Part shown: piece by piece, positions 29,161 through 42,533 of the stretch | Numbering within the stretch: the stretch's first letter is position 1 | Layout: each line of letters begins with the position of its first letter | NCBI GenBank assembly: GCA_023512835.1 | Contig: CM042084.1 | Span: 57,342,793-57,406,792, forward strand | Length of the DNA stretch: 64,000 bases | From: Taxillus chinensis | Taxonomy: Eukaryota; Streptophyta; Magnoliopsida; Santalales; Loranthaceae | Direction of reading: 5' to 3' | The notes under the pieces: generated by a model | The model's database searches: none | What the model saw: the letters and a program-made list of their open reading frames with translations, nothing else | Told to the model about the DNA's origin: nothing | Translations under genes and position numbers: made by a program

Positions 29161-32100
29161 GTATCAATTTTAGAATATTATGAACGTGGTATTTCTCCTT
29201 CACGCATTACCACTATCTAACCATATATATATACACACACATACACACACCATCGTTTAAATATAAGTGTATTCTTTTCATATAGTTGGTGGTGTTATGT
29301 TAAACTTGTTTCCCTAAATATTCATTAAGTGATAATGCATATTTCACGCTTTGCTTTGAATATTATTAATTGACTGATATTTTTAGATCCTTAACCCCAA
29401 ATTTGTTGACTAATCTTCTCTTAGGGCCCACTATAGTGTGTGTGTGTGTGCGCGTATATATATATATATTGTTTGTTTGAAGATTTAATTTAATAAAAAA
29501 AAATTAAAGACTTTATTTTTTAGACAATTAATTTTAATAAAACATTTAACAAAATGAATAGTATTTATTTATATTTAATTCAATACTATTTATTTTTTAT
29601 TTATTAAAATATTTTTTTTTCTCACTATATTTACTTTTCTCCCATCACATGTCCCATTTATTTATAAAAAGTTAAAATAAAAGAATAAATATAGATAAAA
29701 ATAAAAAAAGATGTACGGGTTTTTTAAAAAATAATTAAATTTTAAGAAATAAATATATTTTTAATTTTTAAAATAAGAATGAGAATATCAAACTAAATAC
29801 GAATGCTTTTAGATATAAATTTTAGGGAGGAGTTACCCATAACCACTCTCTATCACAACATGTATACCATCTAGTAGAAATAAGTGCAATCTCACCATAA
29901 TTTGATGGTCACTCGAAGATAAACTTGTTTCACTAAATATTTATTAATTCATGATGATGAATATTTCACGCATTTCTTTGTAAATTATTAATTGATTGGT
30001 ATTTTAAAAAAATGTTAGCTCAATTAAATATAATGTAATATTTACTAATTTTACTTGAGCAGCATCATTGGGGACATCTACAAGGATTTTTAAAAAATAA
30101 TGTAAATTCGCTATCGTAAGCAATAAGGAATAAAATGGGCTAGTTGGTTTTTGTCAAAATGTCAAGTTTCATACATCATACGGTGTATAGTTTTCGTATA
30201 TATTAATTCAAAATTCTTTATTACAAAACTTATCAGTGAATATTATTATATTTGAAGCCATAAAAACATTTACGAAAACTATTTTCTTAGAAAAGCAATC
30301 CTTTCTATTTTGAAAATTTTATGGGCTTGAATTACGGGCAATAGACGTATGTGCCAACCACAATTTACTAAAAAGCTCACGCGACTAGTTCAATTGGAAG
30401 AATCAAGAATGCTGAAGTAGTAATAAGTAGAAAATTTAAAACCAGTAAGATGTAATATTAATAAAAATATTTTTTTTAAATCTACTAAAAATGTATTTAT
30501 ATGCTTTTATTTATATGAATAATATGAAATTTCCAATAGATACTACGGAGTTATTGACTAGGATAACAACAATTATAATAAAAATTTTAAGCCCCATTAA
30601 AAAGCTAATAAACCTACCAATGAATAAATGTTTTATTTTAATCATATGGAAAATTGAAATATTGGCATTTTTGAATTTGAGATAATAATTTGGAGAACAA
30701 TAATTAATTGATTATATATTTTATACAGTCATTTTTTACTCCATATGAATATATCATTTTTTGTTTCTTCACATGAGTTTCATAGATTCTATGGCATTAA
30801 TTTTTTTTTACAATGGAAACAAGATTCAAAGTTTTTTTTAAAAAAAATATGATAATGTTTAGAAGTACTAGTGACAGATTTTCTATAGAGACATTTGTTT
30901 CTATTTTTTAGAAAAAAAAAATAAAGCTATAAAATCATACCCACGGTAAAATTTTTATATTTAAGTTTATCCATCATGAAAAATATTATTTATTTTTTAT
31001 GATTATTAAATTATAAAAAAAAATCCCCCCTCTATCTTCTTGTTTTTTTATAACTTTTACTTTTATTTTATATTAAATTATAAAAAAATATTATTAAATA
31101 AAAAAAATTATAAATATAATTGTAATGATATAAAAAATAGAAAGAGAATCTATGGTATATTTTTATATAAAAATTAAAAGTTAAAAAATAATTTAAATTT
31201 ATAAATAAAAAATTTGAGTAATTAATATTAATGTTCTAAACATATTTTCATTAATTTTTCATACTTCAAACATGTACTCGGTTATTTAACATTTAAGTAT
31301 TCAATTCCTTGCGAAGAAAATCCAATTAATCAGGAGTCCAACCAACAGATCTATTCTCGCCAATTAACAAAATCCAAAGTTATGTAGATTTTTTTTTGTA
31401 GATCATCACGTATAGAGAGTCCAACCACACAATGTTCAACTATTGGGGGTAACTCACAACTTTTTTTTTTTTTTGCCGACATCTAGGACTTGACGACAGC
31501 AAAAAAAATTAAAACACAACAACTATTGTTTATGTGTTTCGTGTCACTACGACACTGTTAGATTATTGGTACCGATCTCAAGAAATTTAGAGAGCTTGAT
31601 GAAAATCTCCAGTATCTTTATAGAAACACAGAAGACAGACAATGATAACAGGTTAGAAATATAACTTAACTCCCAGGGTTTGAAGGCAAAAAATGGGAAG
31701 AAACAGCTGTTTCTCTCATGCATTACGAGTTCATTAATAAATTTGATTTGTTGGGAAAAAAACACGTTTTTTGCTTTCTTCCTAATCATGTCCATTTAAA
31801 AGAAGTAAAGTGAGCGGTGAGCAGCCTCGAACTTTGATGTGAGAGAGAGACCACTGCCATCCTTCTTGATGTCTCCTCACGGATCTAGGGGTTTAAAGCC
31901 TTTTCCAAAAGTTGCGTTTAAAAGAACTTCAAAAATAGTTTTTTCCTAATAGATTCATATTTTACAGGCTATTTAATATTTCACGATGTTTTAGAATTAG
32001 CCCATATTTATATTATCAGACAAACAATCTAATGTTTTTTCCTGGGGGGTTCAGGAAAAAAACTAACTTTAGATTAAAAAAAAATTAAAAAACTTATTAT

Positions 32101-34000
32101 GTGATTAGCTTATAATTTATGATTAGATGATTTATTTATTTAGGTGTATTTCAATAAAGGAGCATTGATGGTTTTTCACCCAGCAATCAGGTCACAAACA
32201 ACATTTTAAAGTCAGAACCATGAACTGCCCTTTAAAGCAGGTATAAATTTCATGTAGGGCAAAGTGTCAATCTTCCAAGCTATTATTGCTATGTTGGTAT
32301 CTGTTGATTTAAGAGGGACAAATTAAGGGAAAGGGAAAAAAGAAAGAAAAAAAGAAAAGGGAAAACAGAGAACGTGTATTAGGGTGAGCCATGTGATCCT
32401 AAGGTGCATGGAAGGAAAGGATAATTTTAACTAACTAGGTGGATGCAAAGATGTTGTCCAGGCCGTTGGTGGGAGCGCAGCGCTATGTGATAAGACCTGA
32501 CGTAATTGGACGCTGTCGTGTAAATATATAAATTTGGATTCTTCTTTTACTACTCTTTGTCTATACATTTTAGCCTCTCCGGAGAGCAATAAATTATATT
32601 ATTTCATACAGCATTTATTAGAAGAAATTAAGTTAGCATTCTCCATTGCATGTATATATTGTACAAATAATTGGATAAAAAATATGAAAGGCCATCAATG
32701 ATTTTATCGTTTTTTCCCACATAATGTCACCTTGACAACAAGGATTTAGCAAAGATTTTACATGTGAGCTGTTACTTTTTTTCCATGAAAATTTAAAATA
32801 GTTTTACATAATATTAATAAAAGTCAAAACATTAATTAACGACCAAGAACAACTAGATATAAATTATTCACTCACATATGCAAATTTAGCATCTTGTGTG
32901 AGTTTTAAATTTGTCACACTTTTTATTCTTAACTTCACAAAACAAACCAAAAAGAAAAGTATAACTAGATAAGTTGTTATTTAAGTAATTGCAATAAAAG
33001 AAGAGTTTCAATAAAGAAATTATATCTAAAGTAAGAATCTTGGCACCATAAACTTGTATTAAGTGTTTACATCAGTAGTAGTCACCTCTTCATAGTATAT
33101 AGGTAGTAGGTAATTGATTGAGACATGCTTGCTTTTTCATATGGTTTAGTAAAGGTACGCACATCTTTCTAGTATCTTCTATATCTTTCTTTCACTCGCA
33201 TTTGTTCACACCTCTTTCACCTTTTCCCTCATATTCTCCATCTCTGCAATGTCTATGGTGTATACTGTTGATAGTTCTGTTTGGAAGAATTCATGTAAAA
33301 AAATTACTGATGACAATTGATAAATAGAGAAAAAAAATCATCTACACACAATAGTAATATTAACAAAAACAACAAAAGAATTTTTAGAGTGATAGTACAT
33401 CCAAAGAAGTTGGCATCTAATTTTTTCAAATAATCATTATCCATTCCAAGTTGAAACTCAAATGAATTTTGAAGTACCATAAAAAAAAACTTTTGCATGC
33501 CAAATTTACACACCTATAATCTTTGTAAATTAATAGAGAGAAAAGAGAAACATAAAAATTATATTACCAATTGAATGGACAGTACATTATATTTTATAAC
33601 TCAAGAAGGCTAAGCCTTATGATTTTATTATAATACCCTAAGTAATGTCATACTCTATCACTTTTGATAGTATACATGTCAAATAGCCAACATGACTATT
33701 TACTCGGTTATTCCTTAATGACTTAATAAACAAATCTGCAGTTGATTTTCAGTTAATCTTATAATCTCAAACTTGGCTTTCGGACTTAGTTATCCAACAT
33801 GACGTTGTCACTCATCTTATATGACTAAAGAATAAATAAATAAGAGAAGTGCTACATCTCACCCACCAGTTTTCTAGCCATTGATAAAATCAAATCAATA
33901 GCCAGCATATCTCTACACCAACATTCTAGCTAGCCATTTGATTTGAATCTTTGCGCACCCACATTTAAGAATTTATCGATAAATAAGGGGCTGGCTAGGT
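29161..34000. other. AT-rich intergenic spacer
   Basis: Very AT-rich, with (CA)n/(TG)n/(TA)n runs at about 29228-29250 and 29439-29470 and many A/T homopolymers. Small open frames (30491-30685, 31547-31795, 33118-33513) lack family signatures and codon-like composition. 32390-32520 is less AT-rich but unrecognised. I see no gene. Confidence 0.6.
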
Positions 34001-35160
34001 TGTTACGAGAGATGGTCAGCGGCAGCGGCGTCGTCAGCACTTCTCGGCGGCATTGTGGCAGCTGGCATGTCTTCTCTCAAAATCCGGCTGGGGTGGGCAT
34101 GGGGTGAACCGACAACGCACACCTCTGATAAAATCTGGAACTTGTCACCACCACCGTTGAATCGCCACCAACAACTGGACGACTCTATCGACCGTCCGCT
34201 CCCTACCTGCCATCGTGCTTCCTCGGTATCGTTGACCTCACCTTACCCACGACCAACACCTATGCCGGAAACAGCAGGCCGCGTCGGTGCTGCTGTGCCC
34301 CCATCCGTTTAGTATGGTGGTTGGTTGTTCATATAATGTGGGAATGCATTTTTCTTTTGGCTTGTTTTTAGCTCGTAATTGACAAGCCCAGAATCCCAGA
34401 CACTGTATTAATATTTCCTTGTGTATATAAAAATGTCGTATGTTGCTCCAAAAATAATTGTTGGGTTACGGTGTTATATACTCATTTAAGTGAAGAAATG
34501 GTTGGCAGGCCAGGCCTCCATGAGAGAGAAAAAGGGATGGCAAGCGACGCCTGTCCTCCAGCTGCCAATTTCCAATGACGCTGACGGCAACAATTGAAAC
34601 GCCGGCATAGGAAGTGTTTCTTTGCTTGTATGTTTTTTCTTTTCATTTTCGTTCAAGTCTTTTAACAACTTTGATAAAGTGCGTACGTGGAAGGAATTAG
34701 TGGCACCCACACGGAACCTCCAGCGACACGTAATGGGGAAGTGGATCATGAATGTCATGAGGCAACGCTACGTACGACCCCACGTCCTACTCAACGGCGA
34801 CCAGTATGACCGCGAGTGGCGTAGCTGCCCACAGGACAACCATGCCATGGCTGCTATTAGTGGTCCTCCCGCTGCCATTAAGTCGGCCACTTCCATGAAG
34901 CTGGGACGCCAGTCGGTAATGAAGGGTGTATAGGAGTGGGATGTGTTCAACTAGCTAAAACTTTGACACAAGTAATCCGTAATGAACATGGGATATAGGA
35001 GTGGAACGTGTAGCACTAGCACTTCCGATTGCCACAGGCAAGTAACGCGTGTACATTGATTTATATTTCTGTACCAATAAATATGAGCAAACGGTCGTGC
35101 AACCATTGGCGTCCTCTAAATTTACCGTGGTCCACATCAGTCTCGCGGTTGAAGCCAAAT
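34001..35160. other. GC-richer pocket of unknown origin
   Basis: A mixed-composition island stands out against AT-rich flanks. Frames at 34055-34312 (+), 34622-34933 (+) and 34486-34758 (-) are short, unrelated to any family I recognise, and lack a clear promoter or splice structure. It could be a fragment of a host gene or promoter, or a decayed transposon. I assign no function. Confidence 0.35.
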
Positions 35161-35540
35161 TCCATAATTAATTAGAGAAAAGACATTTTGAGAGGTTATA
35201 GTGTGAGGTTGAACTATAATTATTATATAAAAGAACAATGATATAGATAATTATAACCGATGTGAATTGTCCTGATTTATTTTTATTTATTTTTATTTTA
35301 ATAATTTAGTATGTTATTACGTCATCACAATTATCTACCGGTTACGTAATCCCAGTGGTATGTAAGACTTTCAGTGGTTGCAGAACTACACCAGCCGCAG
35401 AGAAATTCATCAGACGCAAAAATAGCTCTTTGTCAGCCATGACCGACGGAAGCCGACCATGACCGATCATATTAGTCATCAAAATCTACTCTATGTCGGT
35501 TGTGACCGAAAAGACCCGACCCAACTGTGACCAACCTTCA

Positions 35541-36777
35541 GGGGCGATGCTACGTGTTAGCGAGGGTGTGCAGGTGCACACCCTCGCCCGCGCCACTCTT
35601 TTAAATAATAATAAATAAAAAAAATAAATTAAATATTAAAAAAAATTATTGATTTTTTTTAGTTAAATATTATGAGAGTGTTCAAATTTAGATTGTTGCT
35701 TGCATTGGCCAGTTAGCGTTAGATAATTAATTTTAAATTTTCGATTAGCGTCGAATAATCTCACCACCGGGCGATAATTATCTCTCTGTTCAAATAATTT
35801 GTATTAGATTTTTGAAACGATTAGTTCTAGCTTCCTTAGTCTTTTTTTTCAATTCTAGTTGTTACTTTTGTATTGTTTTTTATAATTGGTTATTTAATAT
35901 TATGCTATCAATAAATTCAATTGAAAATTTAATTATTAGGGTTTTAATTTAGAGAGTTTTAAAATGTATGAATATCTAGTGTTTGATGTTCATGGTATTT
36001 AACTTATTTGTTTAATTACCTACTAATATATTTCTACATATTATCAGTTTGACACTTGTAACCTAATACAATATTGTATTCAATTTTCGTAATAAATATT
36101 GAACACCCTGAAAAAAATTCTAGACCCCCCCCCCCCAAATTTTAATATATTTTATTATATATATTTATATTAAAATTTAAAATTTTAATTATAGTAAAAT
36201 ATATAGTTATATTTATATGTGTATATATATATATAATAATTAGTAATATATTTATATATAAATTTGTGATTTAAAAGATTATCAATTTAGATTAATTTAA
36301 TTCACTAATTTTTAAAATTTTAAAAGTTGAAATGATATAAAATAAAAATAAATAAATAATATGTGTGTACATTAATATTAATATATATCGAATTTAGAAT
36401 TGTAAAAGTCTTAAAATTAGATAACATAGTTCACAAACATAACACATCATATATTAACAAACCATCTTAAATAAATAAATTTAAAAACATAAAATAAAAA
36501 AAATAAATAATAATATTGTTCAGTTCGGTTTAATTTAAACTTCAGTTTTGAAATCTCAAAACAAACTGATAATATTATTCGGTTTCAAACCCAATCAAAT
36601 CGATTTTGTTTGATTTTGATAGTTTGATAAATTAAATTTGTGGTTTTCGGTTTAGTTCGGTTTTGATGGTTTAGAGTTTCACCCCAAACTTAAATAATAT
36701 TAATCGTAGTTTTAGGTAGTAGATGTATGTAGTTTGTATCTCAGCCCCCCTAATCGAACTTTTCTGGATCCATCCCT
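35541..36777. mobile_element. Possible DNA-transposon remnant (CAGGGGCG-type ends)
   Basis: The left end CAGGGGCGATGC and the right end GGATCCATCCCTG form an imperfect inverted pair. Such GGGGCGGA / TCC-GCCCCTG ends, with inner runs of G/C and AT-rich cores, recur in plant non-autonomous DNA elements. The interior is AT-rich with a C14 run near 36126-36139. No matching target duplication was found and no transposase is present. Confidence 0.3.
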
Positions 36778-36919
36778 GTCTCTCCATGCCAAAACTTGCC
36801 CTGTCGGCCGAACTGGCTATTGACTTTCTGCATTCGCCATCTTTTGCTTTGTCCTTCATCCCGCAACCCAACCCTACGGCTTTCACCCTCAATAATCGAT
36901 CTTCACCCCTCATTTAACA

Positions 36920-37035
36920 TACAAACACAAATTTTAACGTATCTAAAAACCTCGGATCACAATACAACAAAGGTACACATCAAAATATGTCATTTCAAGC
37001 CAACATTTATATAAAATATTAAACTTATATGATTT

Positions 37036-37070
<35 letters not shown>

Positions 37071-37633
37071 ATCATATTATGAACATGATTTAATCCTCCA
37101 AACTACAAAAGACAAGTGAGATAGTGAGAAAAGTATAAATTTCCTACCTCAAATCGCGAGTGACTTGATTTGAATTCGGTATTCTTCTTCCTCCAAGCAT
37201 CTCCTTCTCTCCTCTCCTCAAGAACACAGTAGTCGTCAATGAGCATCGAATTAAGGTTTCTCTACAACTCCCTCCTCTTTTATATACCTCTCATTATTTA
37301 ATTAATTAAAATAAAAAAATATCACAAAAATACCCTTTTGAGCCTCGAACTCGAATTAGGCCCGATTAGTGTCAAAACACTCTGTTTGACAAATACATCA
37401 TCACATAGATATCGATTTTTTTAAAATTACACCCAGATTGTAAAACCATGCAAAATACCATAAAATATTATAAATCGATAAAAATTATCCTATTGGTGGC
37501 CGACTCCAAATCGACCCCACTCATAGTTTAAATTCTTCATTCAACACATACGATGTCGTACTAATATTGGTTTATCAAGATATCCACTCTATCATAAGGT
37601 TAGTTCCTCAACCCCTAAGCATGGGTCATTACA
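36920..37633 (-). repeat. Probable minus-strand gypsy LTR, partial
   Basis: The right end is CATGGGTCATTACA; its reverse complement starts TGTAATGACCCATG, like the LTR starts at 44520 and 61262. A minus-strand TATA box (GTATATAAAA) lies near 37278-37287. The left end is not resolved, and a (TA)n run at 37039-37069 may mark decay. Confidence 0.45.
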
Positions 37634-37639
37634 AGTTAT

Positions 37640-39607
37640 GTCAATGATGACAACATTTCCAAAAACTTTAAACACCTCTACTCCTTGCATTGGCCCAAAA
37701 TACATTTCTCAATCTATTATGATGTTGATCTTTTAATGTTGACATTTTGGGCAATGGTTTGAAATCGTGATTCATTGCATGTAGATGGAGAGGGCATGGG
37801 GAGCCGGATTCAAGAGCCAAATGCTATTTGACTATTAAGCATTCTCGTTTTTTTTTTACCCGAGATAACGAATGAGAATATACAAAGTTGTTTTATGGGC
37901 AGCGAATGAACAGTGTTGCTTAACTAAAATATATATGTAGCAAATTGGGTTAACTTTTACAATCCAAAACCCAAGAACCAATGTGCACCGATTTGAGATC
38001 TGTGTTTTAAATTTCTCTTTGAAAGTGTGAGGAATTAGAATGATGTGATCTGCCCATGGACAAGTGGTTTAATTTGAAATTTATTAAACTCACATTTTAA
38101 TCTCCTTGTGATTTAAATGAGAGGTCATGACACAAGAATGTTATACAAGTCTCATATGAAAATTTGTGCTGCGACCAGGATGTTTACAATCGTATGAAAA
38201 TTTACTATATTGACTCTTGTTATCAACTCGTGGTGTAACTTCAATAAAAACTATTAAAAGAATCACATTTGACTAATTAAAAACAAATTTTAGCTAAAAA
38301 AAAATAAAAATTTTAAAACTTGTCCATAATAGGCTCTCTATTACTATATGTCCTTCAATTAATAATCAAATGACTCGTCAAATATAACTAGTTGATACTA
38401 AATTTAACTAGTTGTGTTTTGTTACTTTATACTTCTACTTCAAAATAATCCCTAGTAGCCTCCCTACGAACAACCCTAACGCCTTCCAAGACATTTACTC
38501 TTCCCTATGCTACTCCACCTCCACCACTTGCCTCCCCCCACTTTCACCACCTAACAAGTGCATCATGTTCTAGCAAATAATTTGTGTTATACTTTAGGAC
38601 CCTTGGGACAACAACTATAATTAATTTTTAATAACAATTAAAACATGTGTGTGTGTGCACGCACGAACATGCAGCCGTGTGTGTGTGTGTAGGCATGGGA
38701 ATAACAACTTTGGGTGACCATATAGGGTTTGGCAATGGAGGGTTGGTGGAGGCAAGGCTGGCTATAGGTGACAGTAGTGGGGCGTGACATGGGTCAAGGT
38801 TGGCGTGGCCGTGTAGGTATGATCTAGAGCGAGAGAGGTGTAGTTCGAGCATAATAGAGATGATACTGTTGCGAATCGAAGATATGATGATTTGAATTGG
38901 TTGAAGTTTTTTTCTATTTGTTCCTTTTGTTGGTAATTGGAAAGTTAGAAAACAGGAAGATAAAACATATTAGTCCGATCCAATATAATTTGGTTCGTTA
39001 TAGAGCGGACTTAAGCAGACTGACTCATTTAGGCATTTAAGCTGTAGTTTTAATAAACCAAAGTTTAACCTGGTTTGGTCCCATGTGGACTAGTCCGGTC
39101 ATAGATTAGTATGTATTTATTTATTTAAAATAAATATGATAAATTAATATTTTTTAAATTTTAATTTTAAAATCATATTTAAAAGTTTATACTTTTAAAC
39201 TCTACTTTTAAAATTAATAAATTTAAAGTTTATGTACTAGCATACTAGACTAATTGATGGACAAATGGTTCATTTTTTACCCATATTAGAAAATGATAGT
39301 TGATGGTAATGGATTGTGCCCGTGAGAGTTAGATTAGAGATGTTTTGCAAAATCTGGGGTGCGGACGGCGATTGTTGGAGCAAATAAGCCCTAATGATAG
39401 AAATAACGATGAAGAGAAAAACAATTGGAAAAAAGAAAGTAAAAAACAATTGGAAAAAAGAAAGTAAAAGAACAATAATATTTTATTTAAAATAGTAAAA
39501 AAATTACAGAACATGTGATAAAAATTAAATAATTAATTTTATAAAATAAAAAATTTTATTAAAATTTAATCAAACAATAGCTAAGTCAAAGTAAATGATA
39601 GCAAGTC
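37640..39607. other. AT-rich spacer
   Basis: No gene recognised. There is a (GT)n stretch near 38648-38690, and a tandem duplication of ACAATTGGAAAAAAGAAAGT at about 39420-39466. The C/T-rich part at 38500-38560 is not coding. Confidence 0.55.
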
Positions 39608-39610
39608 TTA

Positions 39611-40171
39611 GGCCATCTCCAATCTTTAGTAAAAACAAAAGCAATATCAATATTTTGGCTAAAAATCGGTTCAATCCATTAGTTAAACAACTAGCAAAAG
39701 TAAGAAAAAAGCCAGAATATGACTTTAGCTTTTGCTATTGATGATAATGCCAAGTCGGCAGATTATAGGAAATTTCAATTTTAACCCTCCTCTCCCTCCC
39801 ATCGTGGCTCACCTTCCCCCTCTCCCATCTGCGCGCCCCCCACGCCATCACTCCCACCCCGTTGTGCCCCCCACCCCCTCGCCCCCCTCCCCGTCGCGCC
39901 CCCACCGCCCCCCACCCCATCACAACCCCATCGCCCACCAGCCCCAGCGCCTCCCTCTCCCTCTGCGTGCGTTGCCGTCCTTCATCCCACTTTGCGTGCG
40001 TGCATTTCCCATAGATCTAGGGTTCAAAAGGTAAGGGTAGAGTAGTACAAATAAAACTTAAGCAAAAATATACATGATATAGGATTGAAGTAATATGAGC
40101 TAAAATGGTATCGTAGCAAGTTAAATATAAGCTTTAGTTGTCACTTTAGCTAAGAAAGGTTAGAGATGCTC
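39611..40171. mobile_element. MITE (PIF/Harbinger-like), 561 bp
   Basis: The ends GGCCATCTCCAATCTTTAG (left) and GAGCATCTCTAACCTTT (right, reverse complement) form an imperfect terminal inverted repeat. TTA flanks both sides (39608-39610 and 40172-40174), the target duplication of the PIF/Harbinger (Tourist) type. The outer parts are AT-rich. The middle (about 39785-39985) is strongly C-rich and gives a Pro/His-rich frame that is a composition artefact. No transposase. Confidence 0.7.
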
Positions 40172-40174
40172 TTA

Positions 40175-42239
40175 ACAAAGAAGGGTAGACGAACAGCATG
40201 GCCTGCACGCACCATTGGGAGACGCTTCTTGAGGGACCATCATTGAGTTATGCGCCACCGCTAGAGGGGCGTTGGCTTCCATTTTGGTTGAGCATGAAAT
40301 TGCAAATATAAAATGGGAATGCGCTAGCTCTTCAATGGTGTATCTACAAGATATATATTCACAACTATCAATCTTATAATTAAACACATTACTTTTTGTG
40401 TGAAATAATTAAAATAAATTTTTTTAAAAATATTTGTTATTATTGCTCTGGACGGCGACTTGCGCACGCACATACGCACACAGGGGACGCCGAGCTGGTG
40501 CGGACAGTGACGGTATGGCTGTACATGTCGATGCAGTTGGCCGGGACGATAGGATATTTTTATAATTTACTTTTTAAGAATTTTTTTTATAATTCACTTG
40601 CGTATATTCCTCCTCATCCACGCACGGTATAGGAGTCACCGTTCAATAAATAAAGCATGCCGACCGACCGACGGACCAGCGATTTAGCCAACACCATACG
40701 CCAACACATCCTGCGCGCAGCCAATTTTTACTGCCACAAGTTCCTCCAAAACCGCCCTTGTGGTCGTCCATCTACGGGCGGGAAGACGCTGCGTGTTTGG
40801 ATACTTAGTTAGCCAAGCCAAAATAAAGAACACGCAAAGAGAACGTGGCGTGGCACCATAAATAAAAATAAAATTAAAAAGGGCAAGCAGAAAGCGTAGG
40901 TTCAGCGATTCGGAGTGAAATTTTATTCCAATTATCTTATTCAGTGATAAAGGACATGGAAAGGGGCGTTTCAGGCCACTCGATCGCTTTCAAGGACGTA
41001 CGGATGGGCAAACAAACATCCACTCGTTTTTCTTTTTCTCCCAAGGCGTCAGAGCCAGCGACGTGTCCATATATTTATCAAAAGACAGTACATGCTTCCC
41101 ATTCAGAAATTCTTATTAATCATTCTTCTTCCCTCACAATAACCCCCCTTTTAATTTTTTTTAATTGTTTCTTAGAAAGTAAACACACTGGGAAATACAC
41201 TAACACACACACACACAATGGTATTTTACTCTTTTTTTTTTTTGTGTGTTAGGAGCATGTAAATCATCCAGAAATTTGCTGACAAGATAAACCCCAGTGA
41301 GTTTCCACAGTCGAACACACACACTTGTCTTTTTTTTTAGGAGCATGTAAGACCGAAGGACTAGTGTCCTCAAGGAATTTGCTGTCCCGAGAAACCCCAG
41401 TGAGTGACATGTTGAATGCCTTGGCATGAGATGGTGACATGTCATACGTTGGCAAAAGTGTGACAATATCATGACATATAGAACTATTAGTATGCTTTTC
41501 TTTTTTAAAAAGGTATGATATATTTGTAGAGTTCATCGGTATTTGGGAAGAAATGACTGTTATTTTTTAGCAGTTTATTTATTTATCGAAATTTATAAAA
41601 GAAGCAAAGTTTTAAATCAAGTGCATGTATTAATAAAGCTTTTTTTGGAAACATCATAAATTCATTCAAATTTTGCTAAAATTAAAAAGAACGGTTGATG
41701 TCATCACATAAAATTACCATATTACCATTATGGAAATATTAGAAAGTATCAAAACATTGAGAATAGTAAAAGTAACCTTTAAAGTTTAATTCAAGATGTA
41801 TGACTTTCAAGCGCAATTAAATGCTGCAATTGAAGAGAAAAATTATGAGAAATGGTACAAGTAGTTTTATTTGGATGGCATGATATTTGGAATATTATAA
41901 AGGACAAACATATCATAGCATAAAGACACCTACACTGTAGAGCAAAAAGCCACCATAAGAGAACAAAGTAAGAAGAACAATAAGACTTTGTACCTTCCAT
42001 ATAAAAGTTTTAATGACTCAACATTTGAAATGATTGCAAACGTGTCAGCAAACAAAGCATTCCGGGATACCTTAAAAAGGATGTTAAGAACTTAATGCAC
42101 TATGGAAGAAGCAAACACATTGACACTCAATTTCATTTTTTGAGATACCATGTGAAAGAAAAAAACAATCAAGTTCATAATTAAATGCATAAAATAGTAA
42201 AAATCACAAACTTATCAATGTCTATAATGATAACTGTGT
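40175..42239. other. Spacer with a local duplication
   Basis: No gene recognised. At 41248-41302 and 41337-41403 a phrase beginning TTAGGAGCATGTAA and ending AACCCCAGTGAGT occurs twice, each preceded by a T-run. 40640-40830 is GC-richer but unrecognised. From ~41790 the sequence may already be decayed gypsy DNA. Confidence 0.5.
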
Positions 42240-42533
42240 GATGATTTCTATATTTATAATGCTTTTCTCATGAAGAGTGGTCAATATTATTTTCCACATA
42301 CTTGTCTTTGTGAAAAGGTTATTTGAAACTTACATAGTGGTGGTCTACTAGGATATCTTAGAAGGGATAAAATCATTGATGAGATGAAGCAATATTATTG
42401 GCTTAGATTGTGAAGGGATGTGACAAACATTGTGTTAAGATGTTATGTATGCTTAATAGCAAAGGGATAACAACAAATTTTTAGATTTTACATGTCATTT
42501 CTAATTTCTAAATCTATTTGGGAGTATCTATAT
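42240..42533 (+). pseudogene. Old gypsy integrase, N-terminal zinc-finger part
   Basis: The plus strand encodes a GGLLGYLRRDKIIDEM-like block, then QYYWLRL and LRCYVCL before the nested insertion. These match the HHCC region of Ty3/gypsy integrase (the ...HYYWPRL...C-x2-C pattern). Stops interrupt the frame. It continues at 52005 after the inserted Tekay element and one copy of the target duplication. Confidence 0.75.

Noticed and set aside
39732..40034. Pro-rich 100-codon frame
   Set aside because: Lies in the C-rich core of a MITE; the antisense Gly-rich frame is equally open.
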